Assembly (NCBI RefSeq): GCF_014873945.1
Contig: NZ_JADBEC010000001.1
Coordinates: 3,613,001 to 3,677,000 of the forward strand
Direction of reading: 5' to 3'
Length of the DNA stretch: 64,000 bases
From: Rhizobium viscosum
Lineage (GTDB): Bacteria; Pseudomonadota; Alphaproteobacteria; Rhizobiales; Rhizobiaceae
The translations under genes were made by a program, and so were the position numbers. This document shows positions 50,003 through 59,093 of this stretch, one piece after another; the first letter of the stretch is position 1, and each line of letters starts with the position of its first letter. The notes beneath the pieces were generated by a model. That model was not told the DNA's origin. It saw only the letters and a program-made list of their open reading frames with translations, and did not search any database.

Positions 50003-50593
50003 TCAGGTCAGCCGGGCATATTTTTCGAAGAGGTCGGAGAGGTTCGTCGCGATCGGGTAGTAGTAACCGCTCTCGATGAAATAATCGATCGCTTCGTCAG
50101 TGGATTTTCCGGCGATGCCGTCGCTGCGCATGCCATGGAAGAGCTCGCCATCGGTGTACATGATCGCGCCTGTATGTTTGCCTTCGGTGATTTCGACGAG
50201 GGTGGAGAAGTCGCCGCCGAGGCCGACGACATGTGCGAAGGGAGTGAAACCGTAGTCGTGGAAATCCATGGCCGGGGCGAGTTCCTCGAGATCGAAATAC
50301 GGATGCCCGTTGCCGATGCCAAACAGCGTGTTGATGTCGGAGAGAACGAAGGCATCGCGCTGCGCCTCTGCGGGCAGGGTGGCGATGGTGGTGTGGGGGA
50401 TGTGATAGTCAAGGCCGTTTTCCCGCATCAGGAAATCGCGATAGCCATCGGAAAGACTGACCTCATGCTCCGTCTCGAATGCCGAGAGCCGCGCTTCCTC
50501 CGCGCCGCCATAGCGGGCTGCGACGAGAGGGGACTTCGCAAATCTGGCGAGGGCATCAGGGCGCCGGAACGGGATTGTGTTGTCATTGCTCAC
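50003..50593 (-). CDS. SMI1/KNR4-family protein
   Basis: A 196-residue protein of the SMI1/KNR4 (SUKH) fold: ARLSAFETEHEVSLSDGYRDFLMRENG is the diagnostic opening (helix followed by Phe-Leu-Asn/Glu-Asn-Gly), then FGIGNGHPYFDLEEL near 110 and VVGLGGDFSTLVEIT near 140. SUKH proteins often neutralise polymorphic toxins of contact-dependent inhibition, but many stand alone with no known role; no toxin gene is visible nearby. GTG at 50593 has AAGGA before it; upstream in-frame codons look unrelated. Confidence 0.82.
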   Translation of the reverse strand: MSNDNTIPFRRPDALARFAKSPLVAARYGGAEEARLSAFETEHEVSLSDGYRDFLMRENGLDYHIPHTTIATLPAEAQRDAFVLSDINTLFGIGNGHPYFDLEELAPAMDFHDYGFTPFAHVVGLGGDFSTLVEITEGKHTGAIMYTDGELFHGMRSDGIAGKSTDEAIDYFIESGYYYPIATNLSDLFEKYARLT

Positions 50594-50736
50594 GATGGGT
50601 TTCCTTGCTGCGAGTACGGCGCAGGCATTTAAGGCCGGGGCGGGCGAGGTCAATAGCAGGCCGCTTCATTGACCTCTGACGGTATCGGGGCGCTAATGGA
50701 GCGGTATCGTCACTGCTTGCAGGCAAGGAGGATGCG

Positions 50737-51546
50737 ATGCTGCTCAAGGGGGAACGAACCTTCGTCGTGCGCGACATGGGAGGGTTTGTCACGCATATCA
50801 ACATGCCGGGATGGGTGAAGCCGAAGCCTGTTGATCATGGGCATGGGCCGCTGGCGATGGTGGTCGAATCCATCCTGCATCCGGGCCGGCTGATCGCCAT
50901 GCACGAGCACCGCAATGACGAGATCATCTCCTGGGTGCCTGAAGGCGTGATGCGCCATGAAGACAGAGCCCGTGGCCGGCTGGTTTGCGACAGCGGGCAT
51001 CTGATGGTGATGAATGCCGGGCGCAGCTTCTGGCACTCCGAGGAAACGCTGGCCTCCGATCCGCCGCTGCGCATGCTGCAGATCCTCGTGCGGCCCGATG
51101 CTGTCGATCTCGAACCCGGCATCCAGTATGGGGCAATGCCCGAAATCATGCGCAATCGCTGGCGGCACCTTGTCGGGCCGGAAGGGGGCGATGCGCCCTT
51201 TTTCGTGCGCAACCGGATCGATTTCTTCGATATCCGGCTGGAGGCTGGCGTGCGGGTGGACTTCCCGCATAAGCAGGGGTGCGACCTATATTTCTATGTG
51301 TTCAGCGGCGTGGTTCTCGCCGGCGGGCAGGCGTTTGGTGAGGGCGAGCAAGGTCTGCTGCTGTCGGATGAGATGTTGATCGTGGAGGCAACGAGCGCCT
51401 GCGTGATGGTGGCCTTCCTGCTCGATCCCCGGTCTCCCGTCACGAGGCAGGGGACGATGGCCGACACCACGAAGATCCCGCCGCCTGTCGTGATCCGCCT
51501 CGTGAAACGGTGGCAAGGGTTGAAGCGGCTGTGGCTGCGGAAGTGA
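50737..51546 (+). CDS. Pirin/cupin-type family protein
   Basis: A 269-residue protein with two beta-barrel units of the cupin fold. The first has VVESILHPGRLIAMHEHRNDEIISWVPEG (metal-binding His pair and Glu), and GHLMVMNAGRSFWHSEE; the second is less conserved (DLYFYVFSGVVLAGGQAFGEGEQ). It resembles the pirin group, whose members can be quercetin-dioxygenase-like or regulatory. The substrate is unknown. The start follows AAGGAGGATGCG. Confidence 0.78.
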   Translation: MLLKGERTFVVRDMGGFVTHINMPGWVKPKPVDHGHGPLAMVVESILHPGRLIAMHEHRNDEIISWVPEGVMRHEDRARGRLVCDSGHLMVMNAGRSFWHSEETLASDPPLRMLQILVRPDAVDLEPGIQYGAMPEIMRNRWRHLVGPEGGDAPFFVRNRIDFFDIRLEAGVRVDFPHKQGCDLYFYVFSGVVLAGGQAFGEGEQGLLLSDEMLIVEATSACVMVAFLLDPRSPVTRQGTMADTTKIPPPVVIRLVKRWQGLKRLWLRK

Positions 51547-51561
51547 AGATAGGTGCCGGCC

Positions 51562-52323
51562 TCAGCTCCAATATTTGACGGCATAAACGACCGTCATGAC
51601 GGCGCCGGTGAGGATGACGAACCAGCGGACGATGGTGGCGGGCAGCACGCGCACGAGGTAACCGCCGAGATAGCCGCCCACCAGGGCGCCGGACAGCATC
51701 GTCAGCGTTTCGGGCCAGTGGACGGCGCCTTTGGCGATGAAGATGACGACCGCCGCCATGCTGACCGAGGTGGCGAGCAGGTTTTTCAGGGCTTTTACCC
51801 GGCGGATATCGTCGGGATCGGCAATCGAGAGAACCGCCGTCAGGATGACGCCGAGGCCGGCGCCGAAGAAGCCGCCATAGATCGACGAAAGGCCGAGGAC
51901 GGAAAGCCCGAGACCGCGCGAAGGCTCGGCATCGCCGCGCCGTGCCTCGGCCCAGGCGGCGATGCGGGGCGAGAAGAGGAAGAGCAGGGTGGCGATGCCG
52001 ATCAGGGCTGGAACGGGCAGGACGAAGAGCCGCTCGGGCAAAGCAAGCAGCAGCAGCGCGCCGATGGCGCCGCCGATCAGGCAGACCAGGACGGATGACC
52101 AGAGCCTGGCATCCAGCGGCAGTACCTTGCGGCGGTCGGCGAGGACGGCGAGCAGATGGCCCGGCACGATCGCCACCGCATTCGAGGCATTGGCCGTGAC
52201 GGGCGGCAGGCCGGCTGCGAGCATGGCGGGGAAGGTGAGCAGCGTGGCGCCGCCGGCGAGCGCATTGATCACGCCACCGGCGATGCCTGATGTAAACAGC
52301 AATAAAATGATTGCTGGTGTCAT
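51562..52323 (-). CDS. TauE/SafE-family (TSUP) permease
   Basis: A 253-residue membrane protein with seven to eight helices. TSUP marks are GIAGGVINALAGGATLLTFPAML at the start and GGFFGAGLGVILTAVLSIA in the second half. This family carries sulfite, sulfoacetate and similar organosulfur anions across the inner membrane. ATG at 52323 was chosen because GGGAG lies eight bases before it; 15 bases upstream another ATG lacks space for a site. Confidence 0.87.
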   Translation of the reverse strand: MTPAIILLLFTSGIAGGVINALAGGATLLTFPAMLAAGLPPVTANASNAVAIVPGHLLAVLADRRKVLPLDARLWSSVLVCLIGGAIGALLLLALPERLFVLPVPALIGIATLLFLFSPRIAAWAEARRGDAEPSRGLGLSVLGLSSIYGGFFGAGLGVILTAVLSIADPDDIRRVKALKNLLATSVSMAAVVIFIAKGAVHWPETLTMLSGALVGGYLGGYLVRVLPATIVRWFVILTGAVMTVVYAVKYWS

Positions 52324-52566
52324 TGGCTTGCTCCCCATCTCCCCGATGTGTCTTTCGATGCATCAGGGGGCATTATGAGGACAAGCCGTTGATGGCTTCG
52401 AGCCGTTCGCGTTGCGAAATATTCTGGTAGATCACCCCACGCGTGAAGCGCGGGGCAAAGATCGGTCGCACCTCACCCGTTTGGGCGACTTGCACAAGGC
52501 GGGTGCTCGCGTTGCCATGCGGAAGCGGGGGCTCGGGTTTCGGCCTGTCAATCTTGGGAGGGAAAG

Positions 52567-53304
52567 ATGCATGGTTTTACGCAAAGACCCCGCGTGGCTT
52601 GCGGCTGCGGCGGCTGTCCCGATGGACCTGGCGATCCAGGGCGCCGCCGCTTCCTGTGCAGTGCGTTGGGAGGTGTGGCGGCAGTAACGGCCGGGGCTGT
52701 CGCCTCATCCGCCGAGCCGGCATCGGCACAGAGCACCCTGGCGCCCGATGATGCGCTGAAGGCGATGATGGACGGAAACAGGCGCTTCATCGAGGGGCGC
52801 CTCCAGTCTCTCAATGAGGACCTTTCGATCCTTAAAGCGAAGACGGCGGAAAAGCAGGAGCCTTTCGCGGCGGTGCTCTCCTGCGCCGATTCACGCGTGC
52901 CGGTGGAGTTTGTCTTCGACCAGAGCATCGGCCAGCTCTTCGTCGTGCGTGTTGCCGGAAATATCGCTACGCCTGAGATCATCGCCAGCCTCGAATATGG
53001 CGTTGCCGTTCTCGGAGCCCGGCTTTTGATGGTGCTCGGCCACAGCAATTGCGGCGCGGTGAAGGCCACCATCGACGGCAAGGCCGTGCCAGGCCAGATC
53101 GGCGCCCTCTATGCGCCGATCTGGCCTGCGGTGAATGCCGCAGGCAACGATCTTGAGGCGGCCATCGATGCCAATGCCAGGATGCAGGCGACGCTGATCA
53201 GCCGAAGCTCCACGGTCATTGCAGGTGCTGCCAAGGAGGGCAAACTTAGGGTCGTCGCGGCGCGCTACGATATAGCCAGCGGCGTGGTTTCGCTGCTTGT
53301 TTAA
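52567..53304 (+). CDS. Exported beta-class carbonic anhydrase
   Basis: A 245-residue protein. The N-terminal GRRRFLCSALGGVAAVTAGA is a twin-arginine-type signal, so the enzyme is probably exported folded to the periplasm. The beta-carbonic anhydrase core has zinc ligands in SCADSRVPVE (Cys; Asp-Arg dyad) near residue 105 and GHSNCGAV (His, Cys) near 155. It converts CO2 and bicarbonate. The cysteine-rich stretch before the signal (ACGCGGCPDG) is unusual and may bind metal or be a cloning-free oddity of this subfamily. GGGAGGGAAAG precedes the ATG. Confidence 0.87.
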   Translation: MHGFTQRPRVACGCGGCPDGPGDPGRRRFLCSALGGVAAVTAGAVASSAEPASAQSTLAPDDALKAMMDGNRRFIEGRLQSLNEDLSILKAKTAEKQEPFAAVLSCADSRVPVEFVFDQSIGQLFVVRVAGNIATPEIIASLEYGVAVLGARLLMVLGHSNCGAVKATIDGKAVPGQIGALYAPIWPAVNAAGNDLEAAIDANARMQATLISRSSTVIAGAAKEGKLRVVAARYDIASGVVSLLV

Positions 53305-53361
53305 TGGGTGCGCTTTCCTGCGGAATGGGATAGGTCTACGCCGATCAGCGCGGAGATCGCC

Positions 53362-54168
53362 ATGTCCGGTGACACCCTTGCCCGTTCCTTCGGCCGGCAA
53401 GCCTTTGGATTGAGCCCTGAAAACTATCACTTAGCCCGGCCGCCTTATCCGCCGGCGGTGTGGGATGTGCTGCGGCAGAGGGCCGGGTTGCGATCCGGTA
53501 TCTCGATACTGGAGATCGGTGCAGGGACCGGGCTTGCCACGGAACATCTTCTTGAACACGAGCCGCAGCGGCTGCTGGCCGTCGAGCCGGACAGGCGGCT
53601 TGCGGAATTCCTGCGTGCGCGGCTGCGTCGCCCCGAACTCGAGGTAGTCGAACAAGCCTTCGAAGACCTGGATGAGGCTCCGCAGTCCTACGATCTTGCC
53701 GTCAGCGCGACGGCATTTCATTGGCTGGATGCCGTTCCGGCGCTGCGGCGTATCCATGCTTTGCTTCGCGATGGCGGCGCGGTTGCTTTGATCTGGAATG
53801 TCTTTGGCGACAGCATCCGGCCCGATCCCTTTCATGAGGCGAGTGCGCATCTCTTTACCGGACATCGCCCAAGCCCCTCCGGTGGGGGAACGACGAAGAC
53901 ACCTTACGGGCTCGACAGCGAGGCCCGACTCAGGGATTTTGAGGAGGCCTCATTCTGTTGCGAGCCACCTGTCATGTTCGAGTGGACGCTGACGCTTGAT
54001 CCGCCCGCAGTGCGGCGGCTCTATGCCACCTACTCGAATGTCGTGGCGTTGCCGGCGGAAGTGCGTGAGGCGTTGCTCAATGCGCTTGAAGAGCTGGCAC
54101 GAAGCGATTTTGGCGGCGTCGTCACACGGAATATGACGACGTCAGTCTTTATCGCGAAGAGGCCGTAG
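53362..54168 (+). CDS. Class I SAM-dependent methyltransferase
   Basis: A 268-residue methyltransferase of the Methyltransf_11 kind: SILEIGAGTGLATEHLLEHE near residue 47, LAVEPDRRLAEFL near 70 (acidic SAM contact), FEDLDEAPQSYDLAVSATAFHWLD near 98 (typical of this branch) and LLRDGGAVALIWN. The C-terminal helical part reads RRLYATYSNVVALPAEVREALL. Substrate unknown. The ATG was taken at 53362, where GGAG precedes and family similarity starts; the upstream frame is open. Confidence 0.85.
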   Translation: MSGDTLARSFGRQAFGLSPENYHLARPPYPPAVWDVLRQRAGLRSGISILEIGAGTGLATEHLLEHEPQRLLAVEPDRRLAEFLRARLRRPELEVVEQAFEDLDEAPQSYDLAVSATAFHWLDAVPALRRIHALLRDGGAVALIWNVFGDSIRPDPFHEASAHLFTGHRPSPSGGGTTKTPYGLDSEARLRDFEEASFCCEPPVMFEWTLTLDPPAVRRLYATYSNVVALPAEVREALLNALEELARSDFGGVVTRNMTTSVFIAKRP

Positions 54169-54231
54169 TGGGTTAAGGGGCGTGGTGTTTGCCCGGAATA
54201 CAGTGATGTCGGTTTTTTATCACTCTCATGT

Positions 54232-54741
54232 TCAGGGTAAGTTCCTTGAAAGCCTGACGAGGCGCCTGGCGTGAACGAACATCCACGCAAACAGCCTCCC
54301 GACCGCAAACAGCGCTAAAGGCGGAATAACAGCGACGACCACCGCCAGTTTGGTAAAAAAATAGGGATCGCCGTGGAATTGCTGCGACCATTCCAGCGAC
54401 TGATATTGCTGGGTCAAAAGGTCTGCGAGAGGCATATCCTTGTATTCGGGCCATAGTATTCTGAAATGCCGCTCGTCATACCAGCACGCTTGTGACGGTG
54501 TTTCGTATTCGTCCCGGTTCCAAGGTTCGGCCGCCTCGCGTATCTCATAATTGAAGTGGATGACTCCGCGGGCTTGCTCGCATCGCACCGGCAATTCAGT
54601 TGGTCGATCGTGCTCCAGTTGTTTGTTTTCGGCCCATCCGTAATCCTCCACGATCGCCGGCCAACCAATCACTCCGATAATGGCGACCCATACAAGAGCG
54701 ATCAAAAGCCAGAGATAGAAGAACCAGCGTCTCGCACTCAT
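54232..54741 (-). CDS. Hypothetical two-helix membrane protein
   Basis: A 169-residue product with one hydrophobic segment at about 6-30 (FFYLWLLIALVWVAIIGVIGW) and another at about 131-150 (LAVVVAVIPPLALFAVGRLF). The loop between is probably periplasmic, rich in Trp, Tyr and acidic residues, with two cysteines (VRCEQ, QACWYD) that may form a disulfide. AAAGGA precedes the ATG. No family recognised. GC is somewhat lower than the average here. Confidence 0.6.
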   Translation of the reverse strand: MSARRWFFYLWLLIALVWVAIIGVIGWPAIVEDYGWAENKQLEHDRPTELPVRCEQARGVIHFNYEIREAAEPWNRDEYETPSQACWYDERHFRILWPEYKDMPLADLLTQQYQSLEWSQQFHGDPYFFTKLAVVVAVIPPLALFAVGRLFAWMFVHARRLVRLSRNLP

Positions 54742-54870
54742 AGAAAGTCCTTTCGGGCAATATAAATGTGCACCGCCCTGGCTTTAGATCCGGCCAGCTT
54801 GCTTTGGGGTTTGCGATTGCTTCCGAATAAAATAAATGCATGGGTTGTATCAAGCTGAGGGGCAAGCACA

Positions 54871-55257
54871 ATGCATTACTTCACTGATGTTTATAAGGAT
54901 GGTCTGAAGTTTTCATGCCGGCTTGGCCGAAAAGCCTATTGGCTTTTCATCCTTGCAAATGTTTTGCTCTCCATACCGATCGGATTTGTTCTGGGATTCG
55001 TTAGCGGATTTTTCAGGCTCCCTGAATCTGTACCCACCTTTGCGTGGCTGGCAATTTATGCCGTGTTTTTCATGATACCGAATATCAGCGCGACTGTGCG
55101 TCGGTTACACGATGCGAATTTTCGGGGATGGTGGTGCCTTATCATGCTTATACCCTACCTCGGGGGATTGGCGCTGACGATCCTGCTGATTTTTCCTTCG
55201 AAGCCTGAGGGCGCCAGATTTGATCGAGACGCCGACCGGAGCTTAATTTTCGGCTGA
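54871..55257 (+). CDS. DUF805 membrane protein
   Basis: A 128-residue protein of DUF805: a short start followed by GRKAYWLFILANVLLSIPIGF, a second hydrophobic stretch around FAWLAIYAVFFMIPNIS, then the family mark ARRLHD-like TVRRLHDANFRGWW and a last segment IMLIPYLGGLALTILLIF. Four helices. The family has no known function, though many members are linked to membrane stress. Lower GC than neighbours. GAGGGG precedes the ATG. Confidence 0.82.
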   Translation: MHYFTDVYKDGLKFSCRLGRKAYWLFILANVLLSIPIGFVLGFVSGFFRLPESVPTFAWLAIYAVFFMIPNISATVRRLHDANFRGWWCLIMLIPYLGGLALTILLIFPSKPEGARFDRDADRSLIFG

Positions 55258-55306
55258 CATTCTATTAGGTTGACCCGGCCGAATGCCGAGGAAGGGCAGA
55301 GATCAC

Positions 55307-56686
55307 TCAGATCGCCGGCCCCGGCCGGATGCGGCTTCCGTCGCTGAAGCGTGAGAGCCGGAAGCGGTTGAGATCGTGGCCGGGCGCGTTGCCCTGGATC
55401 AGGTCGGAGACCACGCGGCCGATGCCTGGGCCGATGCCGAAGCCGTGGCCGCTCATGCCTGTTGCGACGAAGAGGCCGGCGATGACGTCAACGCGGTCGA
55501 CGATCGGCACGATGTCGGGCATCGCGTCGATCATGCCGGCCCAGGTCGTCTTCAGGCGGACGGTTTCGAATTGCGGGAAGAGGCGCTGGAAATTGCGGCT
55601 GATCGCATCGAGGCTGGATTGCTCGGGGGCGGGGTTGAGGACGCGCATCCGTTCGAACGGGCTCTCGCTATCCGCCGTCCAGTTGCGCGGGGTCGACCAG
55701 CTGTCCGGGAAGCCTTCGGGGGCTGCGGGCGAATAGCGGGTGCCGAAGGGGTGGGCCATGAGCGCCGGCATATATTTCGTGGCGTGGCGGAAGGCGTCGG
55801 GGCCGAGATAGAGGCGATGATCTCTCGGCGCCAGCGTGTAGCCGCCATCCTGCCTGCGGCGGAAGGCGACGTCTGCGCCAGCGGCAGCGCCCGCGTGGAC
55901 TTCGGCCAGGGGCTCGGTTGCGGCCACGGTTGCGCGGACAGCGAGCTGCGGGATGGAGACGCCGTGGTTTCTGAGGAAGAGCGACGACCATGCGCCGCCT
56001 GCGACGAGCACGGTCGAGGCCTCGATGCGGCCGGCTTCGGTCCACACGCCGCTCACCTTGCCGGCGGCAATATCAAGGGTACGTGCGGCGCAGTTTTCGA
56101 TGATCGTGACGCCCAGACGGGCGGCGAGCCGGGCAAGGGCAGGCACGGCGAGCCATGGCTCGACGCGCAGGTCCGACGGCGTCGTCATGGCGCCGGCGAA
56201 TTTGCGGGACATGCCCTTGAAGAGGGAAGCCGTTTGCGCGCTGTCGAGCAGGCGGGTATCAAGGTCGTAGGTGCCCGCGAGCTTCATGAAGGTCTCGAAG
56301 CCCGCCATCTCCTTGTCCGAGTTTGCGAGATAGGTGACGCCGGTCTGGTTCAGCCCGATATCCTCGCCGCATTCTGCCACGAGCTCCTTCCAGAGGCGAC
56401 AGGCCTCGATGACGATGGGCAGCTCGTCGGCATCGCGGCCCTGCTTGCGGATCCAGCCCCAGTTGCGGGAGGACTGTTCGGCCGCGATGCGTCCCTTCTC
56501 GATGAGTGTCACGGAGATATTGCGCTTGGCCAGAAACAGCGCCGTCGAAACACCGATGACGCCGCCGCCGATGATGACGACGTCGGATGTCTTTGGGAGC
56601 GGGCCATGATGCTGGATGGGATCCTCTAAAGAGAAGGGGAAGGCTGGCAAGCTATGCGTCCTGAAGGGCTGATCGATAGGGTACAA
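55307..56686 (-). CDS. FAD-dependent oxidoreductase (DadA-like)
   Basis: A 459-residue flavoprotein of the DAO family. The FAD motif is VVIIGGGVIGVSTALFLA near residue 35, followed by VTLIEKGRIAAEQSSRNWGWIRKQGRD, a pattern of the solitary membrane-bound DAO branch. The C-terminal WAGMIDAMPDIVPIVDRV and GLFVATGMSGHGFGIGPGIGRV complete the FAD site. It probably oxidises a D-amino acid or N-methyl amine. It stands alone. The start is the outermost ATG; it could begin a few residues later. Confidence 0.87.
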   Translation of the reverse strand: MYPIDQPFRTHSLPAFPFSLEDPIQHHGPLPKTSDVVIIGGGVIGVSTALFLAKRNISVTLIEKGRIAAEQSSRNWGWIRKQGRDADELPIVIEACRLWKELVAECGEDIGLNQTGVTYLANSDKEMAGFETFMKLAGTYDLDTRLLDSAQTASLFKGMSRKFAGAMTTPSDLRVEPWLAVPALARLAARLGVTIIENCAARTLDIAAGKVSGVWTEAGRIEASTVLVAGGAWSSLFLRNHGVSIPQLAVRATVAATEPLAEVHAGAAAGADVAFRRRQDGGYTLAPRDHRLYLGPDAFRHATKYMPALMAHPFGTRYSPAAPEGFPDSWSTPRNWTADSESPFERMRVLNPAPEQSSLDAISRNFQRLFPQFETVRLKTTWAGMIDAMPDIVPIVDRVDVIAGLFVATGMSGHGFGIGPGIGRVVSDLIQGNAPGHDLNRFRLSRFSDGSRIRPGPAI

Positions 56687-56901
56687 GTGCTAGAGGCTCC
56701 GGGGCAGCAATTCAAGCTGATGTCATCGCGGTCTTGGGCTTGCCTTTAGCCGAACGAGAAATTCGTCACCGACATTGCTGTCATGCGACGACGACAGGTT
56801 GCACAGCAGGCGAGGGAAGTGCTAGGCGAGCCTTTTTTGCCGGGAAGCTTGGCCTCAGGGGGAGGCCTGGCTGCTTTGAGCTGCAGAACCACGGTTGGAC
56901 G

Positions 56902-57636
56902 ATGACGACCTGCATTTATGTGATCAATCTCGACCGGTCCACGGATCGGTGGAATGCATTGTCCGATCAGGCCAAGACTCTGCAGTTCGATCTCGTTCGC
57001 ATTGCCGGCGTCGATGGGCGGGAGGTTGCCGCAGATCAGCGCACAGCCTGGGACGAGCGCGCCTTCCAGCGCAACAATGGCCGGACCATGCTGCCGGGCG
57101 AGTATGGCTGCTACCGGAGCCACCTGAAGGTGCTCGCGGCCTTTCTGGAAACGGGCGAGGCCGCCTGCCTCATCGTCGAGGACGATATCATTTTGTCCCA
57201 CGACCTCGTTGTGCGCGCCGAGGCGGCACTTGCAGCGGTGCCCGGTGCCGATGTGATCAAGCTCTTCAATCACCGCATCGTCGGCTTCAAGCCTGTCGCC
57301 ACCTCTGCTGTCGGCGATGAGATCGGGCGGGCAACGCATGGTCCGCAAGGCTCGGCGGCCTGCTATGCGGTGACGCGGATGGGTGCCCTGAAGCTCCTCC
57401 AGACGGTCGGCGTCATGCGGTTTCCCTGGGATATCGAACTGGAGCGCGGCTGGGCATCCCGAGCGCAGGTCTACACGACCCGCCAGAATGTGACCGTCGT
57501 GGAAGAGGGCGGCTCGAATATCGGGACACGGTCCGTCTACAAGGCCACCAAATTTCCCTGGTGGAGGCGATTGCCGACCTATGCGATCCGCATCGCTGAG
57601 ACGGTCCGCAGAATCAACTACGCATTGAAAAAGTAA
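56902..57636 (+). CDS. Glycosyltransferase family 25
   Basis: A 244-residue GT25 enzyme, the kind that adds galactose or glucose to lipooligosaccharide cores. It shows the family opening CIYVINLDRSTDRW at residue 3, then ERAFQRNNGRTMLPGEYGCYRSHLKVLAAFL near 55 and the DxD-type metal site ACLIVEDDIILSHDLV near 90. The end is basic. The ATG at 56902 was chosen as the family start; 56 further codons upstream are open but unlike GT25. It is the first of a group of glycan genes. Confidence 0.88.
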   Translation: MTTCIYVINLDRSTDRWNALSDQAKTLQFDLVRIAGVDGREVAADQRTAWDERAFQRNNGRTMLPGEYGCYRSHLKVLAAFLETGEAACLIVEDDIILSHDLVVRAEAALAAVPGADVIKLFNHRIVGFKPVATSAVGDEIGRATHGPQGSAACYAVTRMGALKLLQTVGVMRFPWDIELERGWASRAQVYTTRQNVTVVEEGGSNIGTRSVYKATKFPWWRRLPTYAIRIAETVRRINYALKK

Positions 57637-57950
57637 GGCGCCTGAACGGATAGCCCCGGTTTCCAGGGCGGCTTTGCCGTTGCCCGCAAAGTTCGTCTCA
57701 AGACTTTTTTTGGCACTTCAGCAGGCTGTTTTATTGGTGTTACAATCGCGCATAATACTGCCGCAGTTTTTCAAGAATTACTTCAGCAAGTTACCCCAAA
57801 AATGGTCATTCTGTGGCGTAAAAGTTTACGATTCTGTATACTTACACGGTCTTGTTTGCACATGGTCTCCGATGTAGATCATCGCCGAAACCTATCGAGA
57901 AGTGTTCCGCCAACATCTCAACTCGGTCGGCTATCGGTCTGAGGTGTATC
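57637..57950. other. AT-rich gap before the GT4 gene
   Basis: No gene is seen in these 314 bases. They are much more A/T-rich than the flanks. They include a GTAAA-AG-TTTAC dyad near 57818-57829 and several T runs (57701-57707, 57777-57780). A promoter for the downstream glycosyltransferase genes is likely here, but no consensus stands out. The composition break suggests that the GT4 gene and its followers arrived separately from the GT25 gene. Confidence 0.4.
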
Positions 57951-59093
57951 TTGAACGCTCGAAATAATTTCGTGGGTGAGTTGCACCCGCGTGCCTATGC
58001 GGCTGCCGATCCGGTAGCGTCTCATAAGTTGAAAATCCTGCATGTCCTGTTCTCCTCCAGAGTCGCCGGATCGGAGCGATACTGCGCTGATCTCGCCAAC
58101 GGGCAGGCTGCCCTCGGACATGAGGTTCACGTTGCCGGACGATACGGCTCGCCGATTGCTGGCCTGCTCTCGAAAGAGGTTGTTTTCCACGGCTTGGCAA
58201 TTCCGTTTCTGCGGGGGCTGAGATTGCGGCGGCTGATGGACAGGACAGGGATCGAGATCGCGCATGGGCATCTCAGCCATGGCTGCAAGGCACTTGCCGC
58301 AGCGCCCGACAGCGTCGCCAAGATCGCGACCCTGCATGTCGGCTACAAGGCCAAGCAGCATGCCCGCCTCGACGGGGTGATCTGCGTCAACACCGCCCAG
58401 TCGACGCGGCTCGGCACATTCGGCGGCCAGTCGACGCTGATTTCCAACTGGCTGCCCGATGTCAAATCCGCCGAGAGCTTCGACCTGCGTGCGCAGCTGA
58501 ATTTGCCGCGCGAAACACGGCTCGTCGGCAGTGTCGGGCGTCTGCATCTCAGCAAGGGATATGATGTGCTGGTGTCGGCTTTCCGGCAGTCGGCACCCGA
58601 CAATGCCGCTCTCGTCATCGTCGGCGAGGGGCCGCATCGCGCCGCACTGGAAAAGCTCGCCGAGGGCGACAGTCGCATCCATCTGCCCGGCCATTGCAAC
58701 AATGTGCCAGGGTTCCTGCGCAATCTGGATCTCTTCGTCTCGCCGTCACGCGAGGAATCGGCAGGGCTTGCGATCCTCGAAGCCATGCATGAGGGGCTGC
58801 CGATCATCGCCACGGCGGCCGAAGGCCCGTCGGAATATCTGCGCGAGCATCCGGTGACACTGGCGGCACCCGGCTCTGTCGAAGGGCTCGCCGCGGCACT
58901 TGCCGATGTATTGCGGGAACAGCCAGTTGTCCGCCTGTCGCGCGTAGGCTACGACTTAGCTCCTTTCTCTCGTTCGGCAGGTATTGCGAATGTTCTCGAT
59001 TTTTATTCCCGGGTTGCCCGCGGAGCCGCAGTCCAGGCTGCGCCCGACATCGATCAGCCGCGGTTGATCTATGCGTCTGAAGCCCAAGAGTGA
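57951..59093 (+). CDS. Glycosyltransferase family 4
   Basis: A 380-residue GT-B glycosyltransferase. The acceptor half opens KILHVLFSSRVAGSERYCADL; the donor half has RLVGSVGRLHLSKGYDVLVSAFRQ near 190, VIVGEGPHRAALEKLA and the nucleotide-sugar motif SPSREESAGLAILEAMHEGLPIIAT, with the paired Glu residues (ExxxxxxxE). It would add a sugar during LPS, capsule or exopolysaccharide assembly at the inner membrane. TTG at 57951 was chosen because GAGGTG stands just before it. It overlaps the next gene by 23 bases. Confidence 0.87.
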   Translation: MNARNNFVGELHPRAYAAADPVASHKLKILHVLFSSRVAGSERYCADLANGQAALGHEVHVAGRYGSPIAGLLSKEVVFHGLAIPFLRGLRLRRLMDRTGIEIAHGHLSHGCKALAAAPDSVAKIATLHVGYKAKQHARLDGVICVNTAQSTRLGTFGGQSTLISNWLPDVKSAESFDLRAQLNLPRETRLVGSVGRLHLSKGYDVLVSAFRQSAPDNAALVIVGEGPHRAALEKLAEGDSRIHLPGHCNNVPGFLRNLDLFVSPSREESAGLAILEAMHEGLPIIATAAEGPSEYLREHPVTLAAPGSVEGLAAALADVLREQPVVRLSRVGYDLAPFSRSAGIANVLDFYSRVARGAAVQAAPDIDQPRLIYASEAQE

